Shown: positions 25,872 through 36,258, counted from the stretch's first letter. The stretch: DNA of 64,000 bases from Janthinobacterium sp. TND4EL3 (GCF_900156175.1 NZ_FTMV01000002.1:124001-188000), one strand, 5' to 3'. Notes: generated by a model from the sequence alone, not told the origin. Made by a program: numbers and translations.

Positions 25872-26252
25872 ATGGCACGCAGCTATTTCTGGACGATGTT
25901 GTCATTGATCCTGCATCAGGTCGATGCGGCTTACTGGCGCGAATGGGAAATGTTTCATGTGCCGGGCGGCATACAGGGTTTCCTGATATTCAATCTGGCG
26001 GCGATTGCCCTGGTGCTGGCCGGCTACCGGCATGTGCTGCTGGAGACCCGGCTGGCCCCCCGCTATGCGGCAGTGTGCGCCGCGCTGGGCGCGGGCACCT
26101 TTCTCATTCACGCCGGCTTTGCGCTGGCGGGACTGGAACAGTTCCACCTGCCCCTGTCGATGGCCATCCTCGGGCTGTGCCTGGCGTGCGCCGCGTGGCT
26201 GCTGCGCGACGTGCGCCGCGTCCGAGGTCCGCTGGCGCGCCGGACAGCATAG
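25872..26252 (+). CDS. DUF6713-like four-helix membrane protein
   Basis: 126 residues with four predicted membrane helices (about residues 4-20, 33-52, 62-85 and 90-110). The N-terminus MARSYFWTMLSLILHQVDAAYW and the FHVPGGIQGF segment match small bacterial membrane proteins of the DUF6713 type. The function is unknown. The ATG at 25872 was chosen because the upstream in-frame region is AT-rich non-coding sequence. Its TAG stop directly abuts the moaC stop on the other strand with no gap. Confidence 0.72.
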   Translation: MARSYFWTMLSLILHQVDAAYWREWEMFHVPGGIQGFLIFNLAAIALVLAGYRHVLLETRLAPRYAAVCAALGAGTFLIHAGFALAGLEQFHLPLSMAILGLCLACAAWLLRDVRRVRGPLARRTA

Positions 26253-26759
26253 TTACACCTCGGCGTGCCAATCGCCCGACTTGCCGCCATGCTTTTCCAG
26301 CACGCGCACGTTCGTCATGACCATGCCCCGGTCGACGGCCTTGCACATGTCGTAGATCGTCAGCAAGCCGATCTGGACGGACGTGAGCGCTTCCATTTCC
26401 ACGCCCGTCTTGCCCGTCGTGTCGACCTGGGCGCGGCAGTGCACGCTGTTGGCCGCGGCATCGACTTCGAAGTCGACGGTGACGCGCGTGAGCGCCAGCG
26501 GGTGGCACAGGGGAATCAGGTCGCTGGTGCGCTTGGCGCCCATGATGGCGGCGATGCGGGCGATGCCCAGCACGTCGCCTTTTTTCGCATTGCCGGAAAT
26601 GATCAATGCCAGGGTGGCGGGCTGCATGCGGATGGTGCCGGCGGCCACGGCGCTGCGGCGCGTGTCTTCCTTGCTGCCCACGTCGACCATATGGGCCTGG
26701 CCCGTGGCGTCGAAATGGGTCAGTTTCCCGGCGGGGGCTTGCTTGTCTGCTGTTGTCAT
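26253..26759 (-). CDS. moaC: Cyclic pyranopterin monophosphate synthase MoaC
   Basis: 168 residues. It converts the MoaA product 3',8-cyclo-GTP to cyclic pyranopterin phosphate in molybdenum-cofactor synthesis. Diagnostic segments are [45 protein letters not shown] and [24 protein letters not shown]. The start at 26759 yields [16 protein letters not shown], the normal family start; the frame upstream is open but runs through the divergent promoter region. Confidence 0.96.
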   Translation of the reverse strand: MTTADKQAPAGKLTHFDATGQAHMVDVGSKEDTRRSAVAAGTIRMQPATLALIISGNAKKGDVLGIARIAAIMGAKRTSDLIPLCHPLALTRVTVDFEVDAAANSVHCRAQVDTTGKTGVEMEALTSVQIGLLTIYDMCKAVDRGMVMTNVRVLEKHGGKSGDWHAEV

Positions 26760-26866
26760 GGCGTCAAAATAGGGTCGGGAAATGAGGGTGCGGCATGCCG
26801 GAATGCAAAGCCGTGCCACAAGCATATCGCATGCCTGTCGCGCGGAAACGGCGCCGCTAACAAGGT

Positions 26867-28534
26867 ATGATAGCACCCGTGAATTCAAAAACTCCTCTTC
26901 CGATCGTACTTCAAAATGCCGGTGCGGCATGGCCGCGCAGGCGCTGGCGTGTCGCCGCGCTGGCGGCGCTGTGCCTGGCTGCGCCGTTTGCGCTGGCGCA
27001 AACCTATACGTCCGCCCCTGCGGCGCCAGCCGCCAAGCCGGCCTCCAGCTGGACGCCGCCGGCCGTGCCGCCGGCGCCGAACCTGCCGAACCTGGGCGAT
27101 ACGGCGCGCGAAGACCTGTCGCCAGCGATGGAGCGCAAGATCGGCGAGGAAATCATGCGCGGCTTGCGCGGCGACCGCGATTATCTCGATGATGCGCCCC
27201 TGCTCGAATACCTCAATACCTTCGGCAACGCCCTCGTGGCGGCGCGCCCCAGCGTGCGCGGCGAAACGAACTACGATTATTTCTTCTTTGCCGTGCGCGA
27301 CCCGCAATTGAATGCATTCGCCTTGCCCGGCGGCTTCATCGCCGTCCACTCGGCCTTGCTGCTGGCGGCGCAAACGGAGGCGGAACTGGCGTCCGTCCTG
27401 TCGCACGAGATCGGCCACGTGGCGCAGCGCCATATCGCGCGCATGCTGGGCCAGCAGCGCCAGGACGCCTTGATGCCGCTGGCGGCCATACTGCTGGCGG
27501 CGCTCGCCTCGCGCGCGGGCGGCGACGTGGCCATGGGCGTGTTTGCGGCCGGCCAGGGCCTGGCCATCCAGCGCCAGCTCAATTTCGGCCGCGACGCCGA
27601 GCGCGAGGCCGACCGCATCGGTTTCCAGATCATGGGCGAAGCCGGTTTCGACACCACCGGCATGGTGGCCTTCTTCGGCCGCATGCAGGCGGCCAGCCGC
27701 TCGTACAGCGACCTGATGCCCGCCTATCTGCAGACCCACCCGCTGACGACGGAGCGCATCGCCGACATCCAGGCGCGCATCCGCGAGCAGCCGTACAAGC
27801 AGCGCCCGGACAGCCTGAATTTCCACCTGGCCCGCGCCCGCGCCCGCGTGCTGCAGGATGAAAGCGTGCAGGGCCTGTTGAATGCGAAAGCCGTCTTCAA
27901 GACGCAGCTGGAACAGCAAAGCCGCTTCCAGGTGACGGCCGCCCATTACGGTTTGTCGTTTGTCGCCGTCAAGCAGGGCAAGCCGGTCGAGGCGCAGAAG
28001 GAACTCGATGCGGCCAACGCGGCTTTGCACCAGCCGGCCGGACCCAACGTGTTTACCTCGGGCGGCACGCAGGGGCCGAATTCCCTGCTGGCGGCCATGG
28101 CGCTGGAAGTGCTGCTGATGCCGGAGCAAAAGCCGGAGGTGGCGTCGCAGGCCTTGAAGGCGGCCGATGCGGCGCGCCAGCAGTTTCCCCTGTCGCGCGG
28201 CATTGCCCGCCAGTATGCGGAAGCATTGATCGCGGACAAGAAGCTTGGCCAGGCGACGCTGTACCTGCGCGACCAGGTGCAGCTCTACAAGGAAGAGCCG
28301 GAACTGTATGATTTACTGGCGAAAGCCTATGCGGACCAGGGCAAGATGACCTTGCAGCACATGGCGCTGGCCGAATCGTATGTGCTGCAGGGCGCCACCA
28401 TGGCCGCGCTGGACCAGCTGACGATCGCCCGCAAGTCCACGGACGCGACCTTTTATGACCAGGCCGTGATCGATGCGCGCGAACGCGAATTGCAGGAAAA
28501 GCGCCGCGAGCAGATCAAGGAGCAGAAGGGATAA
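26867..28534 (+). CDS. bepA: Periplasmic M48 metalloprotease with TPR tail (BepA/YfgC-like)
   Basis: 555 residues. An N-terminal signal sequence (hydrophobic core about 28-44, cleavage after ALAQ) sends it to the periplasm. The zinc site is [12 protein letters not shown] with a third ligand Glu in [10 protein letters not shown], followed by TPR-like helical repeats in the C-terminal 220 residues. BepA proteins check assembly of LptD and other outer-membrane proteins and degrade stalled forms. The start is uncertain: the ATG at 26867 overlaps a possible -10 (TATGAT, 26866-26871), and GTG at 26879 is an alternative four codons later. It is divergent from moaC. Confidence 0.88.
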   Translation: MIAPVNSKTPLPIVLQNAGAAWPRRRWRVAALAALCLAAPFALAQTYTSAPAAPAAKPASSWTPPAVPPAPNLPNLGDTAREDLSPAMERKIGEEIMRGLRGDRDYLDDAPLLEYLNTFGNALVAARPSVRGETNYDYFFFAVRDPQLNAFALPGGFIAVHSALLLAAQTEAELASVLSHEIGHVAQRHIARMLGQQRQDALMPLAAILLAALASRAGGDVAMGVFAAGQGLAIQRQLNFGRDAEREADRIGFQIMGEAGFDTTGMVAFFGRMQAASRSYSDLMPAYLQTHPLTTERIADIQARIREQPYKQRPDSLNFHLARARARVLQDESVQGLLNAKAVFKTQLEQQSRFQVTAAHYGLSFVAVKQGKPVEAQKELDAANAALHQPAGPNVFTSGGTQGPNSLLAAMALEVLLMPEQKPEVASQALKAADAARQQFPLSRGIARQYAEALIADKKLGQATLYLRDQVQLYKEEPELYDLLAKAYADQGKMTLQHMALAESYVLQGATMAALDQLTIARKSTDATFYDQAVIDARERELQEKRREQIKEQKG

Positions 28535-28537
28535 GCC

Positions 28538-29128
28538 TTATTCGGCTTGCGGCATCGGCTGGAAGTCGAAGGTTTGCGGCACGGCGTCGTAGCGCAGCGG
28601 CTGCACGGCGATTTCCTTGCCGTCATGCAATAGGGTCAGCTTGCCCCGGCGCTCTTCCAGCCACGCCAGCAAGGCATCGTCGCTGGCCACCTGGCCATCG
28701 ACGTGCAGGGCGTCCAGCACTTGCGCCATGTCGCGGTCATCGACCTGCGCCACGATATGATCGTCGCGCAAGATCAAGACGCCATTGTCGCACCAATACA
28801 CCTGCTCGATCTGTTCCAGCGCCGCGCCCGTCTGTAAGACAAAACCGTGCCGCGGGTCGCTGCGGGCGATGTAGGGTGTCGCTTCCAGATTTACATACAC
28901 GCGCTGCGGGCCGTTCTGGAAGAACCAGCAGCCGCGTTCGTCATGGCCGTAATTGCGGTTGATAAATCCCAGCAGGGCTTCGTGGGCAATCTTGTCGCCA
29001 GGCAGTTGTTGCTGTTGCGCATGCTGGTCGCGCATGCGCCAGTGGCCGCGCGCGTCCAGGCCCAGCCAGCCGTAGCAGTGCGGTACGTTCGGCCATTTGG
29101 CCAGGGCCTGTTTGACGAGTTCATCCAT
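28538..29128 (-). CDS. Conserved protein of unknown function (DUF2946-unrelated, WD-poor 196-residue family)
   Basis: 196 residues, soluble, no signal peptide. I do not recognise the family with certainty. It begins MDELVKQALAKWPNVPHCYGWLGLDARG and has a repeated W/G-rich pattern (GWLGLD, GHWRMRD, GCWFFQNGPQRVYVNLE, VYWCDNGVLILRDD). Two-layer beta structure is likely. Proteins of this type are common in Burkholderiales next to a YheT-like hydrolase gene. The start overlaps the upstream hydrolase stop by 8 bases, so the two are translationally coupled. It is convergent with the M48 gene, with 3 bases between stops. Confidence 0.7.
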   Translation of the reverse strand: MDELVKQALAKWPNVPHCYGWLGLDARGHWRMRDQHAQQQQLPGDKIAHEALLGFINRNYGHDERGCWFFQNGPQRVYVNLEATPYIARSDPRHGFVLQTGAALEQIEQVYWCDNGVLILRDDHIVAQVDDRDMAQVLDALHVDGQVASDDALLAWLEERRGKLTLLHDGKEIAVQPLRYDAVPQTFDFQPMPQAE

Positions 29129-30146
29129 GTGTAGCGTTTTCCGTGTGCGTTTGTGAACTGCCAGCGTGACAGCTTTGCAGTGCCGATGGCGCCGTGTTGC
29201 CGCCTTCAAAAAAATGGATCAGGCGCTGCGGCAGCCAGCGTGTGCTGCCCGGCAACTTACCTGCCGCAAAGCCGACGTGGCCGCCGTGGCGCGGATACTC
29301 GAGCGTGACCGTCGGCGCGGCGCTGCGCGGCAGGAAGCGCCCGGGCAGGAAGGGATCGTTCTGCGCATTCAATACCAGGGTCGGCACGGTGATGTCGCGC
29401 AGGACGTGCTTGGCGCTGGCGCGGTGCCAGTAATCGTCGGCGTCGCGGTAGCCGTGCAGGGGCGCCGTGACGACATTGTCGAAGGCGTGCAAGTCGCGCG
29501 CGGCCAGCATGGCCTCGCGCGCAAACAGGCCGGGAAACTGTTCCAGCTTGGCCAGGCATTTGGGTTTCAAGGTGTTCAGGAACATGCGTGTGTACAGCCG
29601 GTTGGCGCCCGAAGACAAGGCCTTGCCCCCTTGCGCCAGGTCCAGCGGGGCCGACACGGCCGCGGCCGCATCGATGAAATCGGCCTGGTGCTGCGACTGG
29701 CCCAGCCAGCACAGCAGGGCGTTGCCGCCCAGCGAGACGCCGGCCGCGTAGAATTTTCCCGTGGCGCGCGGACGCAGGCGCCGCACGATCCAGTCCACTT
29801 CCTGCGCATCGCCCGAATGGTAAAAACGGGGGGCCAGGTTGGCTTCGCCCGAGCAGCCGCGGAAATGCGGCACGGCGCCGGACCAGCCGCGCGCGGCCAC
29901 CTCGGCCATCAGGGCGCGCGCGTAATGGCTGCCTGACGAGCCTTCCAGGCCGTGGAACAGCAGCACGAAGGGCTGGCCCGGCTGGCCGTCGACCAGGTCG
30001 ACGTCGACGAAGTCGCCATCGGGCGCTTGCCAGCGTTCGCGGCGGAAGGCCACGGCCGGCTTGGCGAGGCACACGGCGGGATAAATCGTCTGCGCGTGGC
30101 CGCCGGGCAGCCAGAATGGGGCGGTGTAGGAAAGAGACAAAGGCAT
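29121..30146 (-). CDS. YheT-like alpha/beta hydrolase
   Basis: 341 residues of the YheT/ABHD1-3 group of alpha/beta hydrolases. It opens with FWLPGGHAQTIYP, then the oxyanion region LLFHGLEGSSGSHYA, HFRGCSGEAN, the nucleophile elbow GVSLGGNALL (Ser), NAQNDPFLPG with the Asp and HGGHVGF with the His. The natural substrate is unknown, probably an ester or acyl lipid. It is part of a leftward run zinc-finger protein, NTF2-like protein, YheT, unknown protein; its start shares a base with the previous stop (TGATG). Confidence 0.9.
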   Translation of the reverse strand: MPLSLSYTAPFWLPGGHAQTIYPAVCLAKPAVAFRRERWQAPDGDFVDVDLVDGQPGQPFVLLFHGLEGSSGSHYARALMAEVAARGWSGAVPHFRGCSGEANLAPRFYHSGDAQEVDWIVRRLRPRATGKFYAAGVSLGGNALLCWLGQSQHQADFIDAAAAVSAPLDLAQGGKALSSGANRLYTRMFLNTLKPKCLAKLEQFPGLFAREAMLAARDLHAFDNVVTAPLHGYRDADDYWHRASAKHVLRDITVPTLVLNAQNDPFLPGRFLPRSAAPTVTLEYPRHGGHVGFAAGKLPGSTRWLPQRLIHFFEGGNTAPSALQSCHAGSSQTHTENATHG

Positions 30147-30571
30147 CAGTGCAGGATCTGCGTCCCCGTGCTGTCGGCCGGCGCGCCGCCGGGAGCGATG
30201 GACGCGTGGTGCAGCACGATGCGCCAGCCGCGCGGGCTTTTCACGTACACATTCGTCGCCAGCAGGTGCGCGGGAGCGCCATCTTCGCTGGTGACGCCTT
30301 CGATGACCGTATGCACGGAGCTCATCAGGTTGTGCGTTTCATGCAGCTGCGCGGGCACGATGTGCAGGCCGCCGCCCGCCAGGATGGTTTCCCACGAAGC
30401 GCGGATGGCGGCATGGCCGATCAGGCGCGCGCCGCCCGGGTGGATGCAGACGATTTCCTCGTCGTCGGCCCACAGCGCCATCAGCGCTTCGAGGTCGGCG
30501 CGGTGCAAGGCATCGTAGAACGCCGCTTCGACTTCGGCGGCGCTGCCATTGAGTTCTTTCAGACGTTTCAT
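30146..30571 (-). CDS. NTF2-like/SnoaL-type protein
   Basis: 141 residues forming a cone-like alpha+beta NTF2 fold: helix EVEAAFYDALHRADLEALMALWADDEEIVCIHPGG, then LIGHAAIRASWETIL and C-terminal strands ending with GWRIVLHHASIA. Such proteins include small ketosteroid-isomerase-like enzymes and binding domains, so the function is open. Start 30571 (MKRLKELNG) is supported by GGAG seven bases upstream. It overlaps the YheT start by one base. Confidence 0.82.
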   Translation of the reverse strand: MKRLKELNGSAAEVEAAFYDALHRADLEALMALWADDEEIVCIHPGGARLIGHAAIRASWETILAGGGLHIVPAQLHETHNLMSSVHTVIEGVTSEDGAPAHLLATNVYVKSPRGWRIVLHHASIAPGGAPADSTGTQILH

Positions 30572-30590
30572 GACGACTCCGGGCTGGTGC

Positions 30591-30620
30591 AAATAAAAAC
30601 GGCGCGCTGGGGGCGCGCCG
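30591..30620 (-). terminator. Rho-independent terminator (leftward)
   Basis: Perfect 8-base stem CGGCGCGC (30600-30607) / GCGCGCCG (30613-30620) followed, reading leftward, by a T-rich tract (complement of 30591-30599). It would end the zinc-finger transcript before the NTF2-like gene. Confidence 0.8.
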
Positions 30621-30629
30621 CTGGGCAGG

Positions 30630-30824
30630 TTAATGGTGGCCGGCGCTGGCGCCTTCCTTCAGCGTGTAGGCCGTGCCGCAGTACGGGCACTTGGCGATGC
30701 CGTCTTTGTTAAATTCCAGAAACACGCGCGGATGCGACGACCACAGCGGCATGGCCGGGTTAGGGCAGTGTGCTGGCAAGTCTTTACCGTCGAGTTCGAC
30801 CGCTGGCTGGGTGGTTTTTGTCAT
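30630..30824 (-). CDS. CHCC zinc-finger protein (NDUFS6-like)
   Basis: 64 residues. The zf-CHCC domain (PF10276) has ligands Cys in HCPNP, His in SSHPRVFL and the pair in AKCPYCGTAY, so it binds one zinc. This is the bacterial relative of the complex I accessory protein NDUFS6. The role in bacteria is unclear. Start 30824 (MTKTTQPAVELDGKDLPAHC) fits family length, and a terminator closes the gene. Confidence 0.88.
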   Translation of the reverse strand: MTKTTQPAVELDGKDLPAHCPNPAMPLWSSHPRVFLEFNKDGIAKCPYCGTAYTLKEGASAGHH

Positions 30825-31081
30825 CTTGTCATGCTCCGTGAGGCTGTATGGAAGGAAGTCGGCTGCTGCCAAAAGCACGATTTTAACGGATTCAGGCAGA
30901 CAGCAAAAATCATGGCTAAAATGACGGCTCGATCATTTGCGGTTGCGGCGCGTTTTTTGCGTCGCAGCGGCAGCGTTACAGCCACACTGACTGGATTTGC
31001 CTTGCCGGTATCACCGTTGCCGCCCTTGTCGCCATGCACCATTGTTGTGCAATTACCACACCCAGCTTGCCGGAGCGCCGC

Positions 31082-31816
31082 GTGAGCGCCGTGCTGGCCG
31101 ACAAGGACGATGCCTTGCTGAAGGACGCCTGGCGCGCCGGCCTGAAACTGGGCGCGCCCAGCCTGCTGGGCATCGCCGCCTGGGGCATGGTGGTGGGCGT
31201 GGCCATGGTGAAAAGCGGCCTGACGGTGGCGCAGGCGGGGGCCATGACCCTGTTTGTCTTTGCCGGCTCGGCCCAGCTCGCGTCCCTGCCCCTGCTGGCC
31301 GCGCAGGCGCCCGTGTGGGTGATCTTCGCCACGGCCCTCGTCGTCAATTTGCGCTTTGTCATCTTTTCCGTGCTGCTGGCCCCCCATTTTGCCCATCTGC
31401 CCTGGCGCCAGCGCTTTGCGCTCGGCTATGTGGCGGGCGACATCACCGTGGGCCTGTTCCTGCAGCGTTACCCGCATGAAACGCCGGACCCGGCCAAGCT
31501 GCCTTTCCTGAAAGGCTTGATCTACCCCAACTGGCTGGCCTGGCAAACCGGTTCCTTCATCGGCATCGTGCTGGGCGCCGTCGTGCCGGCCGAATGGGGA
31601 CTGGGTTTTGCGGGCACGCTGGCCATCCTGTGCGTGACGATACCGCTGATCCTCGGCCGCGCCGCCCTGTGCGGCGTGCTGGTGGCGGGCACGGTGGCCG
31701 TGCTGGCCTTTGGCCTGCCATACAAGCTGGGTTTGCTGGTGGCCGTGGTGGCGGGCATGGTCAGCGCCATGGCCGTGGAAGAATTGACAGAAAAGTGGAC
31801 AAAACGCCATGTTTGA
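31082..31816 (+). CDS. azlC: AzlC-family branched-chain amino acid exporter, large subunit
   Basis: 244 residues, about seven membrane helices, with AWRAGLKLGAPSLLGIAAWG at the start and the FAGSAQLASLPLLAAQAP segment typical of AzlC/YgaZ. With AzlD it exports valine, leucine or related amino acids. GTG at 31082 was chosen because GGAG lies six bases before it; an ATG at 31034 in the same frame would add a Cys/Pro-rich stretch. The 257-base gap to the divergent zinc-finger gene holds no other gene. It overlaps azlD by 8 bases. Confidence 0.9.
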   Translation: MSAVLADKDDALLKDAWRAGLKLGAPSLLGIAAWGMVVGVAMVKSGLTVAQAGAMTLFVFAGSAQLASLPLLAAQAPVWVIFATALVVNLRFVIFSVLLAPHFAHLPWRQRFALGYVAGDITVGLFLQRYPHETPDPAKLPFLKGLIYPNWLAWQTGSFIGIVLGAVVPAEWGLGFAGTLAILCVTIPLILGRAALCGVLVAGTVAVLAFGLPYKLGLLVAVVAGMVSAMAVEELTEKWTKRHV

Positions 31817-32159
31817 CGGTATAGACTGGGGCAGGGCCGACGTGTGGATCGCCATCGCCGTGCTGGTGGTGGCCACGGCCGCCACGCGCAGCACCTTCTG
31901 GCTGGTCGGCCATCACATCACCATTCCGCGCCGCGTGGGCGAGATGCTGCGCTATGCGCCGGCCTGCGCGCTGGCGGCCATCATCGCGCCCGACATGCTG
32001 ATGGAAGGCCAGCAACTGCACTTCGAATTATCGAATTTGAAACTCCTGGCTGGTATTGCCGCCACGGTCTTTTTTGTGGTCCGCCGCAATATGCTGCAAA
32101 CCATCGTCTTCGGCATGCTGGTTTTCACGGGCTTGCGACTGTTGCACGTTTTTCAGTAA
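31809..32159 (+). CDS. azlD: AzlD-family exporter small subunit
   Basis: 116 residues with four membrane helices (about 12-30, 45-62, 72-87 and 92-110). The motif [28 protein letters not shown] is typical of AzlD/YgaH. It is the obligate partner of AzlC, and the overlapping start supports coupled synthesis. Confidence 0.9.
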   Translation: MFDGIDWGRADVWIAIAVLVVATAATRSTFWLVGHHITIPRRVGEMLRYAPACALAAIIAPDMLMEGQQLHFELSNLKLLAGIAATVFFVVRRNMLQTIVFGMLVFTGLRLLHVFQ

Positions 32160-32196
32160 AGCAGGACAAATCGGCGATTTGCGCTGGTCATTGCGG

Positions 32197-32202
32197 TAAA
32201 AT
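32197..32202 (+). promoter_or_regulatory. Possible -10 element of pgk
   Basis: TAAAAT followed by AGCG, 35 bases before the pgk ATG. The same TAAAAT-RGCG string precedes purM and tcdA. No clear -35 is seen. Confidence 0.4.
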
Positions 32203-32236
32203 AGCGCACTTCCTTCCACTCGTCATCTGGATCGCC

Positions 32237-33448
32237 ATGTCAGCTGTTCTCAACTTCATCCGTCTGCAAGATTTGATCGCCCAAAATGCACTGCAAGGCA
32301 AGCGCGTATTCATCCGCGCCGACCTGAACGTCCCGCAAGATGACAGTGGCAAGATCACCGAAGATACGCGCATCCGCGCTTCGGTGCCGGCCATCCGCGC
32401 CGCCCTCGACGCTGGCGCCGCCGTCATGGTGACGTCGCACCTGGGCCGTCCGACGGAAGGCGAGTTCAAGCCTGCCGACAGCCTGGCGCCCGTGGCGGCG
32501 CGCCTGTCCGAGCTGCTGGGCCAGGAAGTTGCACTGAAACAAAACTGGATCGATGGCGCCGGCCTGGACAACCTGGCTGCCGGCCAAGTGGTCCTGCTGG
32601 AAAACGTGCGCGTCAACAAGGGCGAAAAGAAAAACAGCGATGAGCTGGCGCAAAAAATGGCCAAATTGTGCGATATCTACGTCAATGACGCGTTCGGCAC
32701 GGCCCACCGCGCCGAGGCGTCCACGCACGGCATCGCCAAGTTCGCCCCTGTCGCCTGCGCCGGCCCGCTGCTGGCCGCCGAACTCGATGCGCTGGGCAAG
32801 GCCTTGCACGCGCCGGCCCGTCCGCTGCTGGCCATCGTTGCTGGTTCGAAAGTATCGAGCAAGCTGACCATCCTGAAAGCCCTGTCCGACAAGGTCGATA
32901 ACCTGATCGTCGGCGGCGGCATCGCCAACACCTTCATGAAAGCCGTTGGCTTGAACGTGGGCAAGTCGCTGGTGGAAGCGGAACTCGTCGACGAAGCGAA
33001 AGCCATCATCGAGATCATGGCCAAGCGCGGCGCGCAAGTGCCGATTCCCGTCGATGTCGTGTGCGCCAAGGAGTTTTCGCCGACGGCCGCCGCCACCGTC
33101 AAGGACGTGGCTGACGTGGCAGACGACGACATGATCCTCGATATCGGTCCGAAAACGGCCGCCCTGCTGGCCGGTCAGATCGCCGCCGCCGGCACCATCG
33201 TGTGGAACGGCCCCGTCGGCGTGTTCGAATTCGACCAGTTCGGCAACGGCACCAAGACCCTGGCCCTGGCGATTGCCGAATCGAAAGCTTTCTCGATCGC
33301 GGGCGGCGGCGACACCCTGGCGGCGATTGCCAAATACGATATTACCGATCAAATCAGCTATATCTCGACGGGCGGCGGCGCTTTCCTGGAGTTCCTGGAA
33401 GGCAAGACTTTGCCCGCCGTAGAGATCCTGATGCAACGCGCAGGCTGA
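32237..33448 (+). CDS. pgk: Phosphoglycerate kinase
   Basis: 403 residues. Reversible phosphate transfer between 1,3-bisphosphoglycerate and ADP. The start at 32237 gives [13 protein letters not shown]. Conserved blocks are [47 protein letters not shown] and the C-terminal GGGDTLAAI. It opens the rightward glycolysis-purine cluster. A hairpin terminator follows before pyk. Confidence 0.97.
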   Translation: MSAVLNFIRLQDLIAQNALQGKRVFIRADLNVPQDDSGKITEDTRIRASVPAIRAALDAGAAVMVTSHLGRPTEGEFKPADSLAPVAARLSELLGQEVALKQNWIDGAGLDNLAAGQVVLLENVRVNKGEKKNSDELAQKMAKLCDIYVNDAFGTAHRAEASTHGIAKFAPVACAGPLLAAELDALGKALHAPARPLLAIVAGSKVSSKLTILKALSDKVDNLIVGGGIANTFMKAVGLNVGKSLVEAELVDEAKAIIEIMAKRGAQVPIPVDVVCAKEFSPTAAATVKDVADVADDDMILDIGPKTAALLAGQIAAAGTIVWNGPVGVFEFDQFGNGTKTLALAIAESKAFSIAGGGDTLAAIAKYDITDQISYISTGGGAFLEFLEGKTLPAVEILMQRAG

Positions 33449-33471
33449 TCCAGCCTGACTGTCGTGCCACC

Positions 33472-33497
33472 AAGCGCAGCCTGACCGCTGCGCTTTT
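33472..33497 (+). terminator. Terminator-like hairpin between pgk and pyk
   Basis: AAGCGCAGC (33472-33480) pairs with GCTGCGCTT (33487-33495) around a six-base loop, followed by a short T run. It probably reduces read-through to pyk. Confidence 0.7.
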
Positions 33498-33558
33498 ACC
33501 TTGCCGGATGCAGCATCGAGCCGGCCTTGATCACCTTCGCTCGCGCACAAGGATTCCT

Positions 33559-35007
33559 ATGCCACGCGGTACAAAAATCGTAGCAACAATCGGCCCCGCC
33601 TCCACTGACTTCGATATCCTGGTCAAGATGATACGTGCGGGCGTCGACGTGGTGCGTTTGAATTTTTCCCACGGCAAGGCACAGGACCATATCGACCGCG
33701 CCGCGCTGGTGCGCCTGGCGGCGGCCGAGTGCGGCCGCGAAGTGGCCATCATGGCCGACATGCAAGGGCCGAAGATTCGCGTCGGCAAGTTTGAAAACAC
33801 CCGCATCGCGCTCGAAGCGGGCGAGCGCTTCATCCTCGACGCCAAGTGGGGCGAAAACGGCGAACTGGGCAACCAGGAACGGGTCGGCCTCGACTACAAG
33901 GCCTTGCCGCGCGACCTGCACAAGGGCGACGTGCTGCTGCTGAACGACGGCCTCATCGTGCTGATCGTCGAGCGCATCCACGGCAGCGAAATCCATACCA
34001 CCGTCAAGATCGGCGGTGAGTTGTCGAACAACAAGGGCATCAACCGCCAGGGCGGCGGCCTGTCCGCGCCCGCGCTGACGGCCAAGGATATGGAAGATAT
34101 CAAGACGGCCATGAGTTTCCAGGCCGACTATCTGGCCATTTCCTTCCCGAAATGCGCGACGGACATGGAAATGGCGCGCCAGCTGGCCAATATCGCCGGT
34201 GAACCGTACCACCACAAGCCGATGATGATCGCCAAGATCGAGCGCGCGGAAGCCATTCCTGCCCTGCAAGAGATTTTAGATGCCTCCGACGGCATCATGG
34301 TGGCGCGCGGCGACCTGGCCGTGGAAGTGGGCAATGCAGCCGTGCCGGCCCTGCAAAAGCGCATGATCAAGATGGCGCGCGCGTCGAACAAGCTTGCTAT
34401 TACGGCAACGCAGATGATGGAATCGATGATCGTCAACGCCGTGCCGACCCGCGCCGAAGTGTCCGACGTGGCCAATGCCGTGCTCGATGGCACGGATGCC
34501 GTCATGACGTCGGCCGAGACGGCCTCGGGCAAGTACCCGATCGAGACGGTGGAAATGATGGCCGCCATCTGCGTCGAGGCGGAGCAGTCCGAATACAACA
34601 AGCTCGACGCCGATTTCCTCAACGTCACGTTTACCCGCATCGACCAGTCGATCGCCTACGGCGCGCTGTTCACGGCCCATCACCTGCGCGTCAAAGCCAT
34701 CGTGGCGCTGACGGAATCCGGTTCCACGGCCTTGTGGATGAGCCGCCACAGCATCGACACGCCGATCTACGCGCTCACGCCAAGCGTGACAACCTTGCGC
34801 AAAGCGGCGCTGTACCGCAATGTTCGGGCGTATCATCTGATGCAGAACGCCCCCAGCGCGCAAGTGCTGAAGCAGGCGGAAGACCTGCTGGTGGCGCAGG
34901 GCATCGTCAGGAAGGGCGACATGATCGTCGTCACCTGGGGCGAGCCGATGGGCCAGGTGGGCGGTACGAATGCCTTGAAAATTGTCAAAGTAGGCGAATT
35001 CGACTAA
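33559..35007 (+). CDS. pyk: Pyruvate kinase
   Basis: 482 residues. Converts phosphoenolpyruvate and ADP to pyruvate and ATP. It begins MPRGTKIVATIGPAS and has the substrate/metal residues in VRLNFSHG, the catalytic Lys in MIAKIERAEA and the ATQMMESMI signature. The C-terminal regulatory domain is present in full. The start at 33559 is the only one giving the family N-terminus; the frame is open upstream through the pgk end. Confidence 0.96.
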   Translation: MPRGTKIVATIGPASTDFDILVKMIRAGVDVVRLNFSHGKAQDHIDRAALVRLAAAECGREVAIMADMQGPKIRVGKFENTRIALEAGERFILDAKWGENGELGNQERVGLDYKALPRDLHKGDVLLLNDGLIVLIVERIHGSEIHTTVKIGGELSNNKGINRQGGGLSAPALTAKDMEDIKTAMSFQADYLAISFPKCATDMEMARQLANIAGEPYHHKPMMIAKIERAEAIPALQEILDASDGIMVARGDLAVEVGNAAVPALQKRMIKMARASNKLAITATQMMESMIVNAVPTRAEVSDVANAVLDGTDAVMTSAETASGKYPIETVEMMAAICVEAEQSEYNKLDADFLNVTFTRIDQSIAYGALFTAHHLRVKAIVALTESGSTALWMSRHSIDTPIYALTPSVTTLRKAALYRNVRAYHLMQNAPSAQVLKQAEDLLVAQGIVRKGDMIVVTWGEPMGQVGGTNALKIVKVGEFD

Positions 35008-35020
35008 ACGTAAGAATTCA

Positions 35021-35052
35021 GGCGCCGGCGCGGTCATCGACCGCGAAGCGCC
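35021..35052 (+). other. Stable hairpin between pyk and fba
   Basis: Inner stem CGCGGTC (35029-35035) / GACCGCG (35039-35045) with a three-base loop, and outer GGCGC/GCGCC (35021-35025, 35048-35052). There is no T run, so it is more likely an RNA-processing or stability element than a terminator. Confidence 0.5.
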
Positions 35053-35085
35053 GCAACGGTTTCTATTGTTATCTGGAGTATTACC

Positions 35086-36150
35086 ATGTCTCTCGTATCC
35101 ATGCGTCAACTGTTGGACCATGCCGCCGAAAACGGTTATGGCATTCCTGCTTTCAACGTCAACAACCTGGAACAAGTGCAGGCCATCATGGCTGCCGCCG
35201 ATGCGCTCAACAGCCCGGTGATCATGCAGGCGTCGGCCGGCGCGCGCAAGTACGCCGGTGAAGCGTTCCTGCGCCACCTGATCGACGCGGCCGTCGAAGC
35301 GTATCCGCACATTCCCGTCGTCATGCACCAGGACCACGGCCAGTCGCCGGCCGTCTGCATGGCCGCCATCCGCTCGGGTTTTACGTCCGTGATGATGGAC
35401 GGTTCGCTGGAAGCGGACGGCAAGTCGGTTGCCTCCTACGAATACAACGTGGAAGTGTCGCGTGAAGTGGTGAAATTCTCGCACGCCATCGGCGTGACGG
35501 TGGAAGCGGAACTGGGCGTGCTCGGTTCGCTGGAAACCATGAAGGGCGACAAGGAAGACGGCCACGGCGCCGACGGCACCATGACGCGCGAGCAACTGCT
35601 GACGGACGTGGCGCAAGCCGCCGATTTCGTGCAGCGCACCCAGTGCGACGCCCTGGCGATCGCCATCGGCACCTCGCACGGCGCCTATAAATTCACGCGC
35701 AAGCCGACGGGCGACATCCTGGCCATCGACCGCATCAAGGAAATCCACGCGCGCATCCCGAACACCCACCTGGTGATGCACGGTTCCTCGTCGGTGCCGC
35801 AGGAACTGCTGGCCATCATCCGCGAATTCGGCGGCGACATGAAGGAAACCTATGGCGTGCCAGTCGAGGAAATCCAGGAGGGCATCCGTCACGGCGTGCG
35901 CAAGATCAACATCGATACCGACATCCGCCTGGCGATGACGGCCGCGATCCGCAAATACCTGTTTGAAAATCCGTCGAAATTCGACCCGCGCGACTACCTG
36001 AAGCCTGCCCGTCTTGCTGCAGAGCAAATCGTGCGCGCCCGCATGCAGGCTTTCGGCTGCGAAGGCCAGGCGTCGAAGATCAAGCCGATCACGATGGAAA
36101 AAATGGCCGAGCGCTACAAGGCCGGCGAGCTGGCGCAAATTGTGAAGTAA
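35086..36150 (+). CDS. fba: Fructose-bisphosphate aldolase class II
   Basis: 354 residues of the Calvin-type class II aldolase. Zinc-dependent interconversion of fructose-1,6-bisphosphate with the two triose phosphates. Visible are [27 protein letters not shown] at the start, [12 protein letters not shown] with zinc His residues, [13 protein letters not shown] and [13 protein letters not shown]. Together with the PPi-dependent phosphofructokinase at 7.6-8.8 kb it supports a reversible hexose route. Confidence 0.96.
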   Translation: MSLVSMRQLLDHAAENGYGIPAFNVNNLEQVQAIMAAADALNSPVIMQASAGARKYAGEAFLRHLIDAAVEAYPHIPVVMHQDHGQSPAVCMAAIRSGFTSVMMDGSLEADGKSVASYEYNVEVSREVVKFSHAIGVTVEAELGVLGSLETMKGDKEDGHGADGTMTREQLLTDVAQAADFVQRTQCDALAIAIGTSHGAYKFTRKPTGDILAIDRIKEIHARIPNTHLVMHGSSSVPQELLAIIREFGGDMKETYGVPVEEIQEGIRHGVRKINIDTDIRLAMTAAIRKYLFENPSKFDPRDYLKPARLAAEQIVRARMQAFGCEGQASKIKPITMEKMAERYKAGELAQIVK

Positions 36151-36258
36151 AATTCTGTCTGGAACGGGCCGGAAGCTGTATCTCCGTGCCCGATTTTCTC
36201 GACCGGCGGGCGCCTTCCCTGCCTGCCGGTTTCGTTTCATCCAACTATTCCCCCCGCT